Source: an uncultured Pseudomonadota bacterium (lineage in GTDB: Bacteria > Pseudomonadota > Alphaproteobacteria > RUG11792). From it: DNA of 50,611 nt. A program made the position numbers and the translations under genes. A model generated the notes under the pieces. That model did no database searches. It was not told the DNA's origin and saw only the letters and a program-made list of their open reading frames with translations. The DNA is taken from the NCBI GenBank assembly GCA_902798535.1, contig CADBWU010000003.1, forward strand, positions 1 to 50,611, in the 5' to 3' direction. Shown here piece after piece: positions 17,092 to 26,954 of this stretch; position 1 is the first letter of the stretch, and every line of letters starts with the position of its first letter.

Positions 17092-18974
17092 TATTCCTCC
17101 TCACTTGTTGGTAATCCGCCCATTTTGAAATCATCCAAAGAATCTTCTACAGGCTTTTCCTTTTCAAGTTCTTTGCCTTCAAGAATCTGTTTCACTTCGT
17201 CGCCGGTCAAAGTTTCTCGCTCAAGTAAGTTAAGAGCTATTCGTTCCAACTTATCCTTATTTTGAATAATGAGCTCTTTCACCTCTGTGTAGGCTTCATC
17301 TATGATTTTGTTCACTTCGGAATCAATAACTTTCGATGTGTCTTGCGATATTTGGTCGCTTACTTCCATGTAATATCCTTCTGAATCATAGAATGTGCGA
17401 AGACCTATCTTGTCGCTCATCCCCCATTTTATGACCATTTTTTTTGCAACTGTTGTTGCCTGTTTTAAGTCGGAAGAAGCACCAGTCGTTATGTTTTCTT
17501 TTCCAAAAAATATTTCTTCTGCGGCTCTGCCTCCTAGCGACACGCGTATATTCGACAGCAACTCAGTTTTAGTGACCGATACTTTATCCTTCTCTGGCAG
17601 CCTCACAACCATTCCCAAGGCGCCACCTCGTGGAATTATTGTGACTTTATGAATAGGATCACTTTGTGGAACTAGAAGAGCTATGAGCGCGTGTCCAGAT
17701 TCGTGATATGCCGTATTTCTCTTCTCCTCATCAGTCATGCTCATCGATTTCCGCTCTGCCCCCATTATGACTTTGTCCTTAGCCAATTCGAAATCTTTCA
17801 TAGCGACCGATAATTTATCATCACGTGCAGCGAGAAGTGCCGCTTCGTTTACCAGGTTAGCCAGTTCTGCTCCTGAAAATCCAGGGGTTCCTCGAGCTAT
17901 CGTCTTCAAATTAACATCAGGAGAAAGTGGAACGTCTTTTGTGTGCACTGTTAAAATCTTTTCTCGACCATTCATATCTGGATATTGCACAGTGATACGT
18001 CTATCAAATCGTCCAGGACGCAACAGTGCTGGGTCTAGTATGTCAGCGCGGTTTGTTGCAGCAAGCACTATCACGCCTTGATTTTCATCAAAACCATCCA
18101 TTTCAACCAACAGCTGATTGAGGGTCTGCTCGCGCTCATCATTTCCTCCTCTCCCGCTATCACGGCGACGTCCTACTGCGTCTATTTCATCTATAAAGAT
18201 AATGCAAGGCGAATTCTTTTTAGCTGTCTCGAATATATCTCTGACACGGCTCGCTCCAACACCGACAAATACTTCGACGAAGTCTGAACCAGATATGCTA
18301 AAAAATGGCACTCCAGCCTCGCCTGCAATCGCTTTTGCCAGCAATGTTTTTCCATTTCCAGGATCGCCAACAAGGAGCATACCTCTTGGTATCTTCCCAC
18401 CCAATCTTTGATATTTTTGCGGAGCTTTCAAAAAATCAACAATTTCCTCTAATTCCTGTTTAGCCTCATCAATTCCAGCGACATCTGCAAAAGTCACCTT
18501 AACCTTTTGGGGGTGAAACATTTTGGCTCGTGATTTTCCAATACCAAAAGCTCCCCCTCCAAATCCACCTTTGCCTCCGCCTTGCATTTGTCGTGCTGAA
18601 TATACCATAAGTCCAATTAGCAACAAAAATGGGAACCACTGAATTAGAGCAGATAGCAAATATCCCCAGCCGGAATCGCCTGCATCTACTTTTATTTCAA
18701 CATTATTATCCAGCAATTTTTCTATCATCTTTGCATCATCTGGGGCAATTGTGGAAAAAATCTTACCATCAGCAAGCACGCCTGTGATTTTTGAAGAAGT
18801 GTTTCGTATATAAACTTCCTTGACATCACCACTTGAAACAGATTTCATGAATTTCGAGTAAGTTAGTTCCTTTGGCGCTCCACCAAGAATTTTCGTGTCG
18901 AATGGACTGGCCATCAGAAACAATATACCCATCAAAAATATCCAGGAAAGTATATTCTTTGTGTTCCTTTTCAT
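17091..18974 (-). CDS. ftsH: ATP-dependent zinc metalloprotease FtsH
   Basis: Membrane-anchored AAA+ protease, 627 residues from the ATG at 18974 (the frame continues four codons to a GTG at 18986). There are two membrane helices, [15 protein letters not shown] near the N terminus and [16 protein letters not shown] near residue 110. The AAA module has Walker [12 protein letters not shown], Walker [11 protein letters not shown] and an SRH with LLRPGRFDR. The zinc protease motif is HESGH, with the third ligand in the later [10 protein letters not shown] region. The Walker A loop reads GDPGNGKT where most FtsH proteins have GPPGTGKT. The G-x4-GKT core is kept, so activity is likely. It leads the ftsH-glmM-GT25 operon. 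Confidence 0.96.
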   Translation of the reverse strand: MKRNTKNILSWIFLMGILFLMASPFDTKILGGAPKELTYSKFMKSVSSGDVKEVYIRNTSSKITGVLADGKIFSTIAPDDAKMIEKLLDNNVEIKVDAGDSGWGYLLSALIQWFPFLLLIGLMVYSARQMQGGGKGGFGGGAFGIGKSRAKMFHPQKVKVTFADVAGIDEAKQELEEIVDFLKAPQKYQRLGGKIPRGMLLVGDPGNGKTLLAKAIAGEAGVPFFSISGSDFVEVFVGVGASRVRDIFETAKKNSPCIIFIDEIDAVGRRRDSGRGGNDEREQTLNQLLVEMDGFDENQGVIVLAATNRADILDPALLRPGRFDRRITVQYPDMNGREKILTVHTKDVPLSPDVNLKTIARGTPGFSGAELANLVNEAALLAARDDKLSVAMKDFELAKDKVIMGAERKSMSMTDEEKRNTAYHESGHALIALLVPQSDPIHKVTIIPRGGALGMVVRLPEKDKVSVTKTELLSNIRVSLGGRAAEEIFFGKENITTGASSDLKQATTVAKKMVIKWGMSDKIGLRTFYDSEGYYMEVSDQISQDTSKVIDSEVNKIIDEAYTEVKELIIQNKDKLERIALNLLERETLTGDEVKQILEGKELEKEKPVEDSLDDFKMGGLPTSEEE

Positions 18975-19100
18975 TTTGATATCCACAAAGCAGCAATATG
19001 CGCTATTATACCATTAAATTGCCCGCATAGAAGTGTGTTTTGAACTAAAAACGAACTATCCTTTTCATTGTTGCGCGACAGAACCCTAAAATGGATTTTA

Positions 19101-19109
19101 TGCTATAAT
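19101..19109 (+). promoter_or_regulatory. extended -10 promoter element for metG
   Basis: TGCTATAAT is a perfect extended -10 (TGn plus TATAAT) 34 bases before the metG start. No good -35 hexamer is visible. GGAG (19131-19134) is the Shine-Dalgarno. Confidence 0.6.
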
Positions 19110-19142
19110 CCAAACACAATTGCCAATTTTGGAGATTAAACT

Positions 19143-20681
19143 ATGAGCAAGCTTTATATAACAACACCGATATACTATGTCAACGCAAAGCCACATATTG
19201 GACACGCTTATACAACGGTCGTTTGTGATGTTTTTGCTAGGTTTAATCGAATGTTGGGAAATGATGTAAAGTTTACCACTGGAACTGATGAACACGGCAA
19301 AAAAGTCGAACAGAGCGCCATAAAAGCCGGCATTTCTCCACAGGAATTTACCGATAATATTTCGAAACTGTTTCGGGATTTGCTTCCTGTTTTAAACATA
19401 TCAAATGATGATTTTATAAGAACAACAGAACCTCGGCACCAAAAGACTGTGCAACATTTTTGGAAAAAGTTGAAGGACGCTGGCTATATATATCTTGGGG
19501 AATATTCTGGTTGGTATGATATGCGAAATGAAGCTTATTTCGCAGAAGACGAGCTTGTCGATGGAAAATCTCCATTGGGTGGTGAAGTGCAATATATGAC
19601 AGAACCATGTTACTTTTTCAAGCTCTCTGCATTCCAAGATAAGCTGCTGGAGTTTTATGATAACAATCCCGATTTTGTGTATCCGGCGCAGCGTAAAAAT
19701 GAAATGCTGAGTTTTATAAAGCAAGGATTAAGAGACCTAGCAATTTCGAGGACTACTTTCAGCTGGGGAATACCAGTGCCTGATGATCCAAAGCATGTCG
19801 TTTATGTTTGGCTTGATGCCTTGACAAATTACCTGACGCTAAATGGATATCCAGAAAACGAAGACCAAAATAATGACGGATATTGGAACAGTGTCATTCA
19901 CTTTGTTGGGAAGGAAATAGTCAAGTTTCATTCGATATACTGGGTCGCATTCCTGATGGCGGTGGGAATAAAACCACCGAGACAAATAGTCTCGCATGGT
20001 TGGTGGCTAAGTGAAGGTGAAAAAATGTCAAAGTCGTTGGGCAATGTGCAAGATCCATATAAATATTGCAAGTTGTTCGGTTCTGACGCATTGCGGTACT
20101 ACCTTTTAAGGGAGCTAACATTCGGGTCTGATGGAAATTTTACATTGGATTCGTTTGTCCAGAGATATAATGCAGTGCTTGCAAATGCCTATGGAAACCT
20201 TTGTAATCGTGTTCTCTCTTTTATACAGAAGCGTTGTAAAGGTACCGTATCAAGACCATCCGAATTACTGTCAGATGACGAGAAGTTCATCACAGAAATT
20301 GATTCTGGTATTGCTCAGATTGTGCCATTGGTAATGCAATATAATTTCAGCAAATACCTGGAGAAAGTTGAGCAAATGATTGCTTTGGCAAATCAATATG
20401 TTGACTTCCAAAAACCTTGGGGATTAAAAGATAGCTCCCCAAAAAGAATGCAGGATATCCTGTTCATATTGGCAGAACAAATCTTTAAAATTACGAAGTG
20501 TTTGTATCCAGTAATACCCAATAGCGCGCAAAAATTACTTCATCAGATTGGAGCGCCGTATGAACTGCGACTTGATCAAAATGAAACAATTCCTGGAGAT
20601 GTTATTGTTCTAAATGATGTAGCGCCTTTATTTCCAAGAATTGAAGATACCGCAACTCTTGATGTTTATGAGGAACATTAA
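19143..20681 (+). CDS. metG: methionyl-tRNA synthetase
   Basis: Class I synthetase of 512 residues. The HIGH-like motif is in KPHIGHAYTTVVCDV and the KMSKS loop is in GEKMSKSLGN. TGTDEHGKKVEQSA and YVWLDALTNYL are conserved MetRS segments. The length and absence of a zinc-knuckle tetracysteine match the compact alphaproteobacterial MetRS type without a C-terminal dimerisation domain. It is transcribed alone and converges on rluB. Confidence 0.96.
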   Translation: MSKLYITTPIYYVNAKPHIGHAYTTVVCDVFARFNRMLGNDVKFTTGTDEHGKKVEQSAIKAGISPQEFTDNISKLFRDLLPVLNISNDDFIRTTEPRHQKTVQHFWKKLKDAGYIYLGEYSGWYDMRNEAYFAEDELVDGKSPLGGEVQYMTEPCYFFKLSAFQDKLLEFYDNNPDFVYPAQRKNEMLSFIKQGLRDLAISRTTFSWGIPVPDDPKHVVYVWLDALTNYLTLNGYPENEDQNNDGYWNSVIHFVGKEIVKFHSIYWVAFLMAVGIKPPRQIVSHGWWLSEGEKMSKSLGNVQDPYKYCKLFGSDALRYYLLRELTFGSDGNFTLDSFVQRYNAVLANAYGNLCNRVLSFIQKRCKGTVSRPSELLSDDEKFITEIDSGIAQIVPLVMQYNFSKYLEKVEQMIALANQYVDFQKPWGLKDSSPKRMQDILFILAEQIFKITKCLYPVIPNSAQKLLHQIGAPYELRLDQNETIPGDVIVLNDVAPLFPRIEDTATLDVYEEH

Positions 20682-20719
20682 GGTCAATGGTCACAGCTTA
20701 GCCGAACCTTCAGTTATTA

Positions 20720-21442
20720 CTATGTAATTTTAACACTCGTGTCTGGATTTGCCATGACTACATCTCCTGGCCTCATGTCATTCAAAGAGAAATCTCCATA
20801 TTGCGTTCGTATTAGCCTATTAACGGCCAGTCCGAAACATTCGAAAATTTTGCGAATTTCTCGGTTTTTGCCCTCGGTTAAAACGCATTCAAGCCAGTGA
20901 TTTTTTCCTGCAGTTTCTCTTAATACAGTGATTTCAATAGGAGCATAATGTATCCCATTTATAGAAACACCTTGCCTAATCTGTGCAAGTATGTCCTCTG
21001 TAATATCACCAAACACCCGAACTTTATACCGTCGTTTCCAGCCGGTTTGGGGAGATTCTGCATGCCTTGCAAATTCGTTATCATTGGTGAGCAAAAGTAA
21101 GCCTTCTGAGTTAATATCCAACCGACCAACAGATATTACACGTTCTCTTATTTTCTGACGAATTGCATCAAAAACCGTGCGTCTACCTCGTTCATCTTTA
21201 TGAGTTGTGACAAGCCCTACCGGCTTATAATATAGCCAAACTTTCGTCTGCGTTTTGTGTTTTAAGACGTATTCTTTATCGGAAATCTTAATTTTATCAT
21301 TTTGTAGTATTTTTATGCCAAGTTCGGTCACTTGACGATTATTCACAAAAACTTGTCCAGATTTTATTAGCTTATCAGCATCTCGTCTGGAACATATTCC
21401 AAGCATTGATAATGCTTTGTTTAATCTTATTTCTTTATTCAT
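20720..21442 (-). CDS. rluB: 23S rRNA pseudouridine synthase RluB/RsuA family
   Basis: A 240-residue pseudouridine synthase. An N-terminal S4 RNA-binding domain (RLNKALSMLGICSRRDADKLI then SGQVFVNN) is followed by the catalytic motif VGRLDINSEGLLLLTND with the active Asp. LTEGKNREIRKIFE completes the RsuA/RluB/RluE/RluF pattern. S4 plus length favours RluB, which modifies U2605 of 23S rRNA. It overlaps the tadA stop by eight bases, forming a tadA-rluB pair as in many alphaproteobacteria. Confidence 0.88.
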   Translation of the reverse strand: MNKEIRLNKALSMLGICSRRDADKLIKSGQVFVNNRQVTELGIKILQNDKIKISDKEYVLKHKTQTKVWLYYKPVGLVTTHKDERGRRTVFDAIRQKIRERVISVGRLDINSEGLLLLTNDNEFARHAESPQTGWKRRYKVRVFGDITEDILAQIRQGVSINGIHYAPIEITVLRETAGKNHWLECVLTEGKNREIRKIFECFGLAVNRLIRTQYGDFSLNDMRPGDVVMANPDTSVKIT

Positions 21443-21881
21443 TTTTTCTTATCCTTTCAAAAAAAATTTTCATTATATTCGAACATCGCTGGTCTTGAAT
21501 TCCGCCAATTATATGTGGGGATATCCTCGAATGATCAAATAATCTTATTCCATGCTCAATTGCTCCACATTTTGTATCGTATGCGCCAAAAAAAATATTT
21601 TTGATTCGCACTTTTTCTAGCAGACACGCACAGAATGCGCATGGCTCGAGCGTTACGTATATGCTTGCTGTGTCTAGATATTTCGTTTGCAGTTTTTCAC
21701 AGGCTTCTGATACAGCCAAAAACTCTGCATGATACCAGGGCTTTTTGCAGAATTCTACTTGATTTTTTGCAATTGAAACTATCTCTTTCCCTATAGCGAT
21801 TACTGCGACAACAGGCACCTCGCCACTAAACTCGGCTTCAGACAGTGAAACCGCAAATTCCATTATTTCTTGCAAATACAT
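21435..21881 (-). CDS. tadA: tRNA-specific adenosine deaminase TadA
   Basis: A 148-residue zinc deaminase that makes inosine 34 in tRNA-Arg(ACG). The zinc and proton-shuttle motif is HAEFLAV (usually HAEI) and the two-cysteine motif is TLEPCAFCACLLEK. YDTKCGAIEHGIRLF is the family's downstream segment. A guanine or cytidine deaminase is less likely because of the rluB partner and the PCAFC context. A tRNA-Asp gene begins five bases beyond the start on the same strand. Confidence 0.87.
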   Translation of the reverse strand: MYLQEIMEFAVSLSEAEFSGEVPVVAVIAIGKEIVSIAKNQVEFCKKPWYHAEFLAVSEACEKLQTKYLDTASIYVTLEPCAFCACLLEKVRIKNIFFGAYDTKCGAIEHGIRLFDHSRISPHIIGGIQDQRCSNIMKIFFERIRKNE

Positions 21882-21885
21882 GAAT

Positions 21886-21962
21886 TGGCGGGAGAGACGG
21901 GACTTGAACCCGCAACCTCCGCCGTGACAGGGCGGCGCTCTAACCAGTTGAGCTACTCCCCC
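21886..21962 (-). tRNA. tRNA-Asp (anticodon GTC)
   Basis: On the minus strand the acceptor GGGGGAG pairs with CTCTCCC (one G-U). The D arm is AGCTCAACTGGTTAGAGC. The anticodon stem CCGCC/GGCGG holds the loop CTGTCAC, giving GUC, and the T arm is GCGGGTTCAAGTCCCGT. Discriminator G and an encoded CCA (21886-21888) are present. Confidence 0.95.
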
Positions 21963-22095
21963 GGCTCTATACCAACCGAGTTGACTATATGTTATCTCTA
22001 ACTCTAAATTGTGTCAAAATTTTTTTTATGATTATTTTGCAAAATGCATCATTTGATGCTGGAGCAAAAACACTGCACGTATATTTTAGACAGGG

Positions 22096-22101
22096 TATAA
22101 T
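22096..22101 (+). promoter_or_regulatory. putative -10 element for fba
   Basis: TATAAT lies 32 bases before the fba start codon. The expected -35 position carries only a weak match (CTGCAC). Confidence 0.45.
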
Positions 22102-22132
22102 AGCATAGATGGATATGTGTTACAGATAGTCT

Positions 22133-23059
22133 ATGTTTGCAAATAGGAATTTGGTGTCATCTGATGGTATTTTGCGTGATGCCACACGGGAAAAAGTTGC
22201 AATAGGCGCATTTAATTTTACGAATATGGAAGTTATACAGGCGATAGTCGCTGGCGCAAATGAGTTGCATACTCCTGTTATTTTACAAGCATCTTCATCC
22301 GCAATTAAATACATGGGATTTGAACATATAAGAGCTATGGTATCCGCTGCCACTGAAGAATCGGATGTTCCTTTAGTTTTGCATTTAGACCATGGAAAAG
22401 ATTTTGATATTTGCAAACAAGCGATAGATAATGGCTTTTCTTCGGTTATGATTGATGCGAGCGTGTTAGATTTTGAAGAAAATATCGCCATAACGAAAGA
22501 AGTTGTTGATTATGCAAATAAATACGGCGTTTCTGTTGAAGCTGAACTTGGAACATTATCTGGAGTTGAAGACGAAGTGAGTGTCGCTGAAGGTAAAGCA
22601 TTTTATACCGATCCTAATCAAGCACGTGAATTCATTGAAAGAACTGGTATTTCAAGCTTGGCTGTGGCGATTGGGACAAGCCATGGTGTGAATAAAGGGA
22701 AGACAGGCAATCCGAAATTGTCGATTGAAACACTTAAGAAAATAAAAGAAAAAGTGGGCGATTTCCCTCTGGTATTACACGGTGCATCATCGGTTTATGC
22801 TGATGCTGTTCAACGATGCAATGCTTATGGTGCTGATATACAAAATGCTTATGGAATAACGGATAGCGATATTAGAGAAGCAATACAAAATGGCATTGCG
22901 AAAGTCAACGTGGATACGGATATACGCATTGCGTTTTTAGGTGCGATTAGGGAGCAGTTGACTAATAACAAGTCGAATATCGATATGCGAAAATACCTCG
23001 GAGCAGGTCGTGATGCGGCGAAAGAGATGGTAAAGAGACGTTTAAAGACATTTTTATAA
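22133..23059 (+). CDS. fba: class II fructose-bisphosphate aldolase
   Basis: A 308-residue zinc-dependent aldolase of glycolysis and gluconeogenesis. Zinc and catalytic motifs are in order: VLHLDHGKDF (catalytic Asp, zinc His), EAELGTLSGVED, AIGTSHGVNKG (zinc His), PLVLHGASS (zinc His) and KVNVDTDIRIAF (phosphate binding). A tagatose-bisphosphate aldolase of the same fold is possible, but glycolytic Fba is more likely in a reduced genome. The ABC-F gene starts three bases after the stop. Confidence 0.92.
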   Translation: MFANRNLVSSDGILRDATREKVAIGAFNFTNMEVIQAIVAGANELHTPVILQASSSAIKYMGFEHIRAMVSAATEESDVPLVLHLDHGKDFDICKQAIDNGFSSVMIDASVLDFEENIAITKEVVDYANKYGVSVEAELGTLSGVEDEVSVAEGKAFYTDPNQAREFIERTGISSLAVAIGTSHGVNKGKTGNPKLSIETLKKIKEKVGDFPLVLHGASSVYADAVQRCNAYGADIQNAYGITDSDIREAIQNGIAKVNVDTDIRIAFLGAIREQLTNNKSNIDMRKYLGAGRDAAKEMVKRRLKTFL

Positions 23060-23062
23060 AAA

Positions 23063-24643
23063 ATGATTATTGTCAAAAATCTCATCAAAAAATTCGGCGA
23101 CCGTATCATTATTCGCGATTTTTCGTTTCATTTCCCGAAAAACACAAATATTGGTATCGTTGGTGCGAATGGTGCTGGGAAAACGACATTGCTGAATATT
23201 TTTACGGGATTAGAGGAATATGACGATGGAGAGATTGTTATTCCCAAAGATTGCGTTTTGGGATATTTGCCACAAAGCCCAAACGACAATCCGAAAACGA
23301 CGATTTTAGAGGAATGCATTTCCGGGCACGCAACGCTTTGTGAATTACAGCAAAGATTGCATAATGCGCTTAACGAAGTCGCGATAAATTATTCAGATGA
23401 AGTTTATGCGAAATATGAAACGATTGAAGCTGAATTTTCGGATAAAGGAGGATATGCACTGGAAGCTGATGCAAAATGCGTTTTGACAGGGTTGGGATTT
23501 GAGGCATCGCAATTCGATAAATCACCATTGATACTTTCTGGCGGGTGGCGTATGAGGCTTGAATTGGCAAAATTGCTCATAAATGAACCAAATTTTCTGA
23601 TACTAGATGAGCCGACAAATCACCTTGATTTGCCAAGTCTGACCTGGTTGGAGGGGTATCTCAGGTCGTTTAGAGGCACGTTGCTTTTCGTTTCGCATGA
23701 CAGAGAGTTTCTGAATAATCTGTCCGACCAAATAATTCATATATCGAACGGTAATGTTAAAGTATATAATGGCGATTTTGACGCATTTGTGGAGCAACGA
23801 GAGGCTAATGCTGAGTTTGCGAAAAAGCAAAAGGAAGCGCTGAAGAAAAAGCAAGACCATTTGCAGGAATTCGTGGATAGATTCAGATACAAGGCATCTA
23901 AAGCAAAGCAGGCACAAAGTAAACTGAAGATAATCGAGCGATTGAAACAACTTGAAGAGCGCATAGACACAGAAGGGGCAGATCAAAAACCAGTTTTCAA
24001 AATGGAAGTGGAAAAACAAAGTGCAAAAGTTGTTTTGGAATTAAAAGATGTAACTATTGGTTATGATGGGAAGCCATTAAATAAACATATTGACCTGCGC
24101 ATAATTCGTGGCAATAAGATTGCAATAATTGGCTCAAATGGTATTGGCAAATCGACGTTGCTAAAAACAATTGTCGGCGAAATACCTCTTATTTCAGGCG
24201 GGATGCAAATTGGTAATAATGTGTCGATCGGCTACTATGCTCAAAGCCAGCTGGATATCTTAGACCCGAAGCTTGATGCGCTTGAAAATGTTCTGAACCT
24301 GACCAAAGATATAAATCAGCAACAAGCGCGCGCTATTTTGGGGTGTTTGCTGATTTCGAAAGATGATGTCAAAAAACCTGTCAGTGTTCTATCCGGAGGT
24401 GAGAAAAGCAAAGTTGCGATTGCAACACTTTTGGCGCAGAAAAGCAACTTTTTGGTGCTCGATGAACCAACTAACCACCTCGATATGTCCAGTGCCGAGG
24501 CCTTAGCCAATGCCCTAAGTGAGTATGATGGTACAGTGCTAGTTGTTAGCCATAATCGCTCATTCATCAATTCGTTCGCAACACATATTTTTGCAATGGA
24601 TAAAACGAAAAAAGCTGAATTGATTGGAGTTGGAAGCGTATGA
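23063..24643 (+). CDS. ABC-F family ATP-binding protein
   Basis: A 526-residue soluble protein with two ABC ATPase domains and no membrane segment, the ABC-F architecture of ribosome-associated factors such as EttA, Uup and YheS. Domain 1 has GANGAGKTTL, LSGGWRMRLELAKLL and LILDEPTNHLD. The charged linker (about residues 245-310: EFAKKQKEALKKKQDHLQEF and then KASKAKQAQSKLK) is the P-site tRNA interaction motif. Domain 2 has GSNGIGKSTL, LSGGEKSKVAIATLL and LVLDEPTNHLD. The subfamily is not resolved. It overlaps dusB by four bases (ATGA). Confidence 0.92.
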   Translation: MIIVKNLIKKFGDRIIIRDFSFHFPKNTNIGIVGANGAGKTTLLNIFTGLEEYDDGEIVIPKDCVLGYLPQSPNDNPKTTILEECISGHATLCELQQRLHNALNEVAINYSDEVYAKYETIEAEFSDKGGYALEADAKCVLTGLGFEASQFDKSPLILSGGWRMRLELAKLLINEPNFLILDEPTNHLDLPSLTWLEGYLRSFRGTLLFVSHDREFLNNLSDQIIHISNGNVKVYNGDFDAFVEQREANAEFAKKQKEALKKKQDHLQEFVDRFRYKASKAKQAQSKLKIIERLKQLEERIDTEGADQKPVFKMEVEKQSAKVVLELKDVTIGYDGKPLNKHIDLRIIRGNKIAIIGSNGIGKSTLLKTIVGEIPLISGGMQIGNNVSIGYYAQSQLDILDPKLDALENVLNLTKDINQQQARAILGCLLISKDDVKKPVSVLSGGEKSKVAIATLLAQKSNFLVLDEPTNHLDMSSAEALANALSEYDGTVLVVSHNRSFINSFATHIFAMDKTKKAELIGVGSV

Positions 24644-25608
24644 AAAGGTTACTTCTCGGGACAACTGAGCTGAAAAGCCGAGTGATACTCGCTCCGATGG
24701 CAGGTGTTACGGATTTGCCATATCGGAGGATAGCGCGTGAATTCGGCGATTTTCTGATGTTTAGCGAAATGGTGGCTAGCCAAGCAGTCATCCGGAATGT
24801 CATGCGCACGCATAAGATGATGGATAATGCTGACGACCCGCTGACATCGGTTCAGATTGTCGGGGCTGACCCGGCAGTTATGGCGGATGCGGCAAAGCTG
24901 AGCTATGACTTGGGGGCCAAATTTCTCGATATCAATATGGGCTGTCCGGTCAAAAAAATCGTAAAATCCGATGCTGGCTCGGCGCTGATGAAGAATGAAA
25001 AGCTTGCAAAAGAGATAATTGAGGCAGTTGTGAATGCCGTACCAATTCCAGTGACTTTAAAAATGCGTTTAGGTTGGGATTTTGAGCATAAGAACGCTCC
25101 GGTTATAGCCCGAATTGCTGAAAATGCAGGCATCCAGATGATAACGATACATGGTCGCACTCGTTCGCAATTATATTCAGGAAAGGCAAATTGGGCAGAT
25201 ATTCGAGCTGTAAAGGAAGCTGTAAATATACCTGTTATAGCGAATGGAGATATTATTGATGAGATAAGTGCTAAACAGGCGCTAGAAGAAAGCCAGGCTG
25301 ACGGTGTTATGATAGGGCGTGGTTCCTTGGGAAAACCTTGGATTTTGCGTGATATTGATGAATTTATAAATACTGGGCAAATATCTGAAAAAACGCAAAC
25401 AAATCGAGCAAAGTGCGAAATAGCTAAGCGTCATCTAGAATATATGTTGGAGTTCTACGAACCATCGACAGCCGTGAAGCTCGCGCGAAAAGTTTTAATG
25501 TATTATTGCTATGGCACACACAACGCTTCCAAATATCGCCAGAAAATCAACACTATTGAAACGATATCGGCGATATTTGATATATTGCACGAAATATTTC
25601 TGACATGA
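24640..25608 (+). CDS. dusB: tRNA-dihydrouridine synthase DusB
   Basis: A 322-residue FMN enzyme that reduces uridines in tRNA D loops. APMAGVTDLPYRR opens the TIM barrel, INMGCPVKKIVKSDAGSAL carries the catalytic Cys, and TIHGRTRSQLYSGKANW and VMIGRGSLGKPW bind FMN. The RIHGRTR-like and GRGSLGKPW variants favour DusB over DusA or DusC. The gene is coupled to the ABC-F gene and ends directly against the convergent DUF362 gene with no gap. Confidence 0.92.
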   Translation: MKRLLLGTTELKSRVILAPMAGVTDLPYRRIAREFGDFLMFSEMVASQAVIRNVMRTHKMMDNADDPLTSVQIVGADPAVMADAAKLSYDLGAKFLDINMGCPVKKIVKSDAGSALMKNEKLAKEIIEAVVNAVPIPVTLKMRLGWDFEHKNAPVIARIAENAGIQMITIHGRTRSQLYSGKANWADIRAVKEAVNIPVIANGDIIDEISAKQALEESQADGVMIGRGSLGKPWILRDIDEFINTGQISEKTQTNRAKCEIAKRHLEYMLEFYEPSTAVKLARKVLMYYCYGTHNASKYRQKINTIETISAIFDILHEIFLT

Positions 25609-26583
25609 TTATTTTACTTCAATGAGTTCATATTCACGCGTTCCAATGCCTATTTTATCCCCATATTCCAATTGATGTAATCCTTCACGCGACTCTATGC
25701 GCTCTTTCAAGTCGTGGGATTCTTTCTCAGGCAGGTCATACACCATATCTATGGAAGCTTGATCGACAGCCAAAATATCCTTGGAGGCTAAAATGCCAAT
25801 ATCACGCGCTTTAGGCTCCTCCGCTCCAGTTCCTGCGCAATCGCAATCAACCGACATACGGCGCAACACGTTGATATAAACGATATGCGGAGCAAAGTGA
25901 TCCACGGTTGCTTTTGCGGATTCCACCATATTTTCCATAAACTTTGCTCCCATCAGCCACTTATCATAGTTCTCGTTATCGGGCGCATCGTGCACTTGCT
26001 TTTTCCCAATTTGTCCATCCGCGCACCCAATTGCAATATTTTTGATAGAGCCACCATATCCTCCCATCGCATGCCCTTTAAAATGCGTCAAAACAATCAT
26101 CGAATCGTAATTCACAATATGCCCACCCATGGATACTTCTTTGAAATGTTTTCCGCCTTTTACAGGTAAATTTACTGTTCCCTCTTCATCCATAATATCT
26201 ACCTTTGCGAAACTATCCCAGCCGTTAATATGAATTGTTTTCCGATGATCTTCCGTAGTATAACGCTTTCCTTTGTATAACGTGTTTGTTTCAACCAAAG
26301 TACTATTCGGCACAGCTTCATACAGCGCTTTCACCATATCTAGTGGCAAAATATTTGGGCCTTTCGGTTCACCAGTATGAATTTTAATGGCAACCTTACC
26401 TTGAATATCACCATTTACTTTTTTATATATTTTCAACAACCCTGCAGGACTCAGGTCTCGAGTAAAGTAAACTTTTGCTTTTTCATGGGTTTTATGCTCG
26501 GTGTTATTATCCGCTTTACCCCATGAAATCAAAGCAATCAGACTTCCTGCAATCACCATAGCATGTCGTAACAAATTTTTCAT
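25609..26583 (-). CDS. secreted DUF362-domain protein
   Basis: A 324-residue protein with an N-terminal signal peptide (LLRHAMVIAGSLIALISWGKA, cleavage after GKA). The DUF362 pattern follows: GKVAIKIHTGEPKGPNIL, VETNTLYKGKRYTTEDHRKT, DIMDEEGTVNLPVKGGKHF, VLTHFKGHAMGGYGGSIKNI and AIGCADGQIGKKQVH. The cysteine cluster of ferredoxin-fused DUF362 proteins is absent; only C-D-C and one other Cys are seen. DUF362 proteins are mostly found in anaerobic Firmicutes and Bacteroidetes, so a secreted copy here may have been acquired by transfer (inference). Biochemical role unknown. A GGAGG lies upstream of the ATG. Confidence 0.8.
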   Translation of the reverse strand: MKNLLRHAMVIAGSLIALISWGKADNNTEHKTHEKAKVYFTRDLSPAGLLKIYKKVNGDIQGKVAIKIHTGEPKGPNILPLDMVKALYEAVPNSTLVETNTLYKGKRYTTEDHRKTIHINGWDSFAKVDIMDEEGTVNLPVKGGKHFKEVSMGGHIVNYDSMIVLTHFKGHAMGGYGGSIKNIAIGCADGQIGKKQVHDAPDNENYDKWLMGAKFMENMVESAKATVDHFAPHIVYINVLRRMSVDCDCAGTGAEEPKARDIGILASKDILAVDQASIDMVYDLPEKESHDLKERIESREGLHQLEYGDKIGIGTREYELIEVK

Positions 26584-26706
26584 TTTTATTCCTCCGCAAA
26601 AATCATAATAGAAAATCCATTCCTGCTTACTTTTAGTGTATCTCGCTTTTAAAAAGATATCAACTGCTTCCTAGCAAAACGAGCAATAAGCCAATGCCTC
26701 ATTTCT

Positions 26707-26847
26707 TCACCATTCACGATTTTTCAATGTTCCTCCTGGATAGGTTTTTGTCCCGATAATCAATGGCTTTGTGGAATCGTAATTTTTTGCTCACACCTCT
26801 GGCATCACCTTATATACCGTTCTTATACACACCGGTGCATTCACAAT
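26707..26847 (-). pseudogene. decayed coding fragment of unknown origin
   Basis: The minus strand reads NAPVCIRTVYKVMPEV, stop (26791-26793), AKNYDSTKPLIIGTKTYPGG and TLKNREW. The protein-like composition on both sides of one stop suggests a recently broken gene. I do not recognise the family. Confidence 0.3.
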
Positions 26848-26954
26848 TCAAAAATTTTGGCACATAAAATCTCTGACAAAATCAGAGGTTATCTAGTTTT
26901 ATCATATTGCTTCTAATAAAAATGTTGCTTCTAATAAAATGCATTTGAATTGTG
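26842..26954. repeat. 11-bp inverted repeat upstream of paralogue P3
   Basis: CACAATTCAAA (26842-26852) and TTTGAATTGTG (26944-26954) are exact complements 91 bases apart. They bracket a hairpin (26868-26890: AATCTCTGA and TCAGAGGTT) and a tandem repeat (26907-26941). The second arm lies 55 bases before the P3 start codon. Confidence 0.5.
26907..26941. repeat. tandem direct repeat in the P3 promoter region
   Basis: Two adjacent copies of TTGCTTCTAATAAAA(A)TG, 18 and 17 bases, differ by one A in an A run. They lie about 70-100 bases before the P3 start. Confidence 0.65.
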
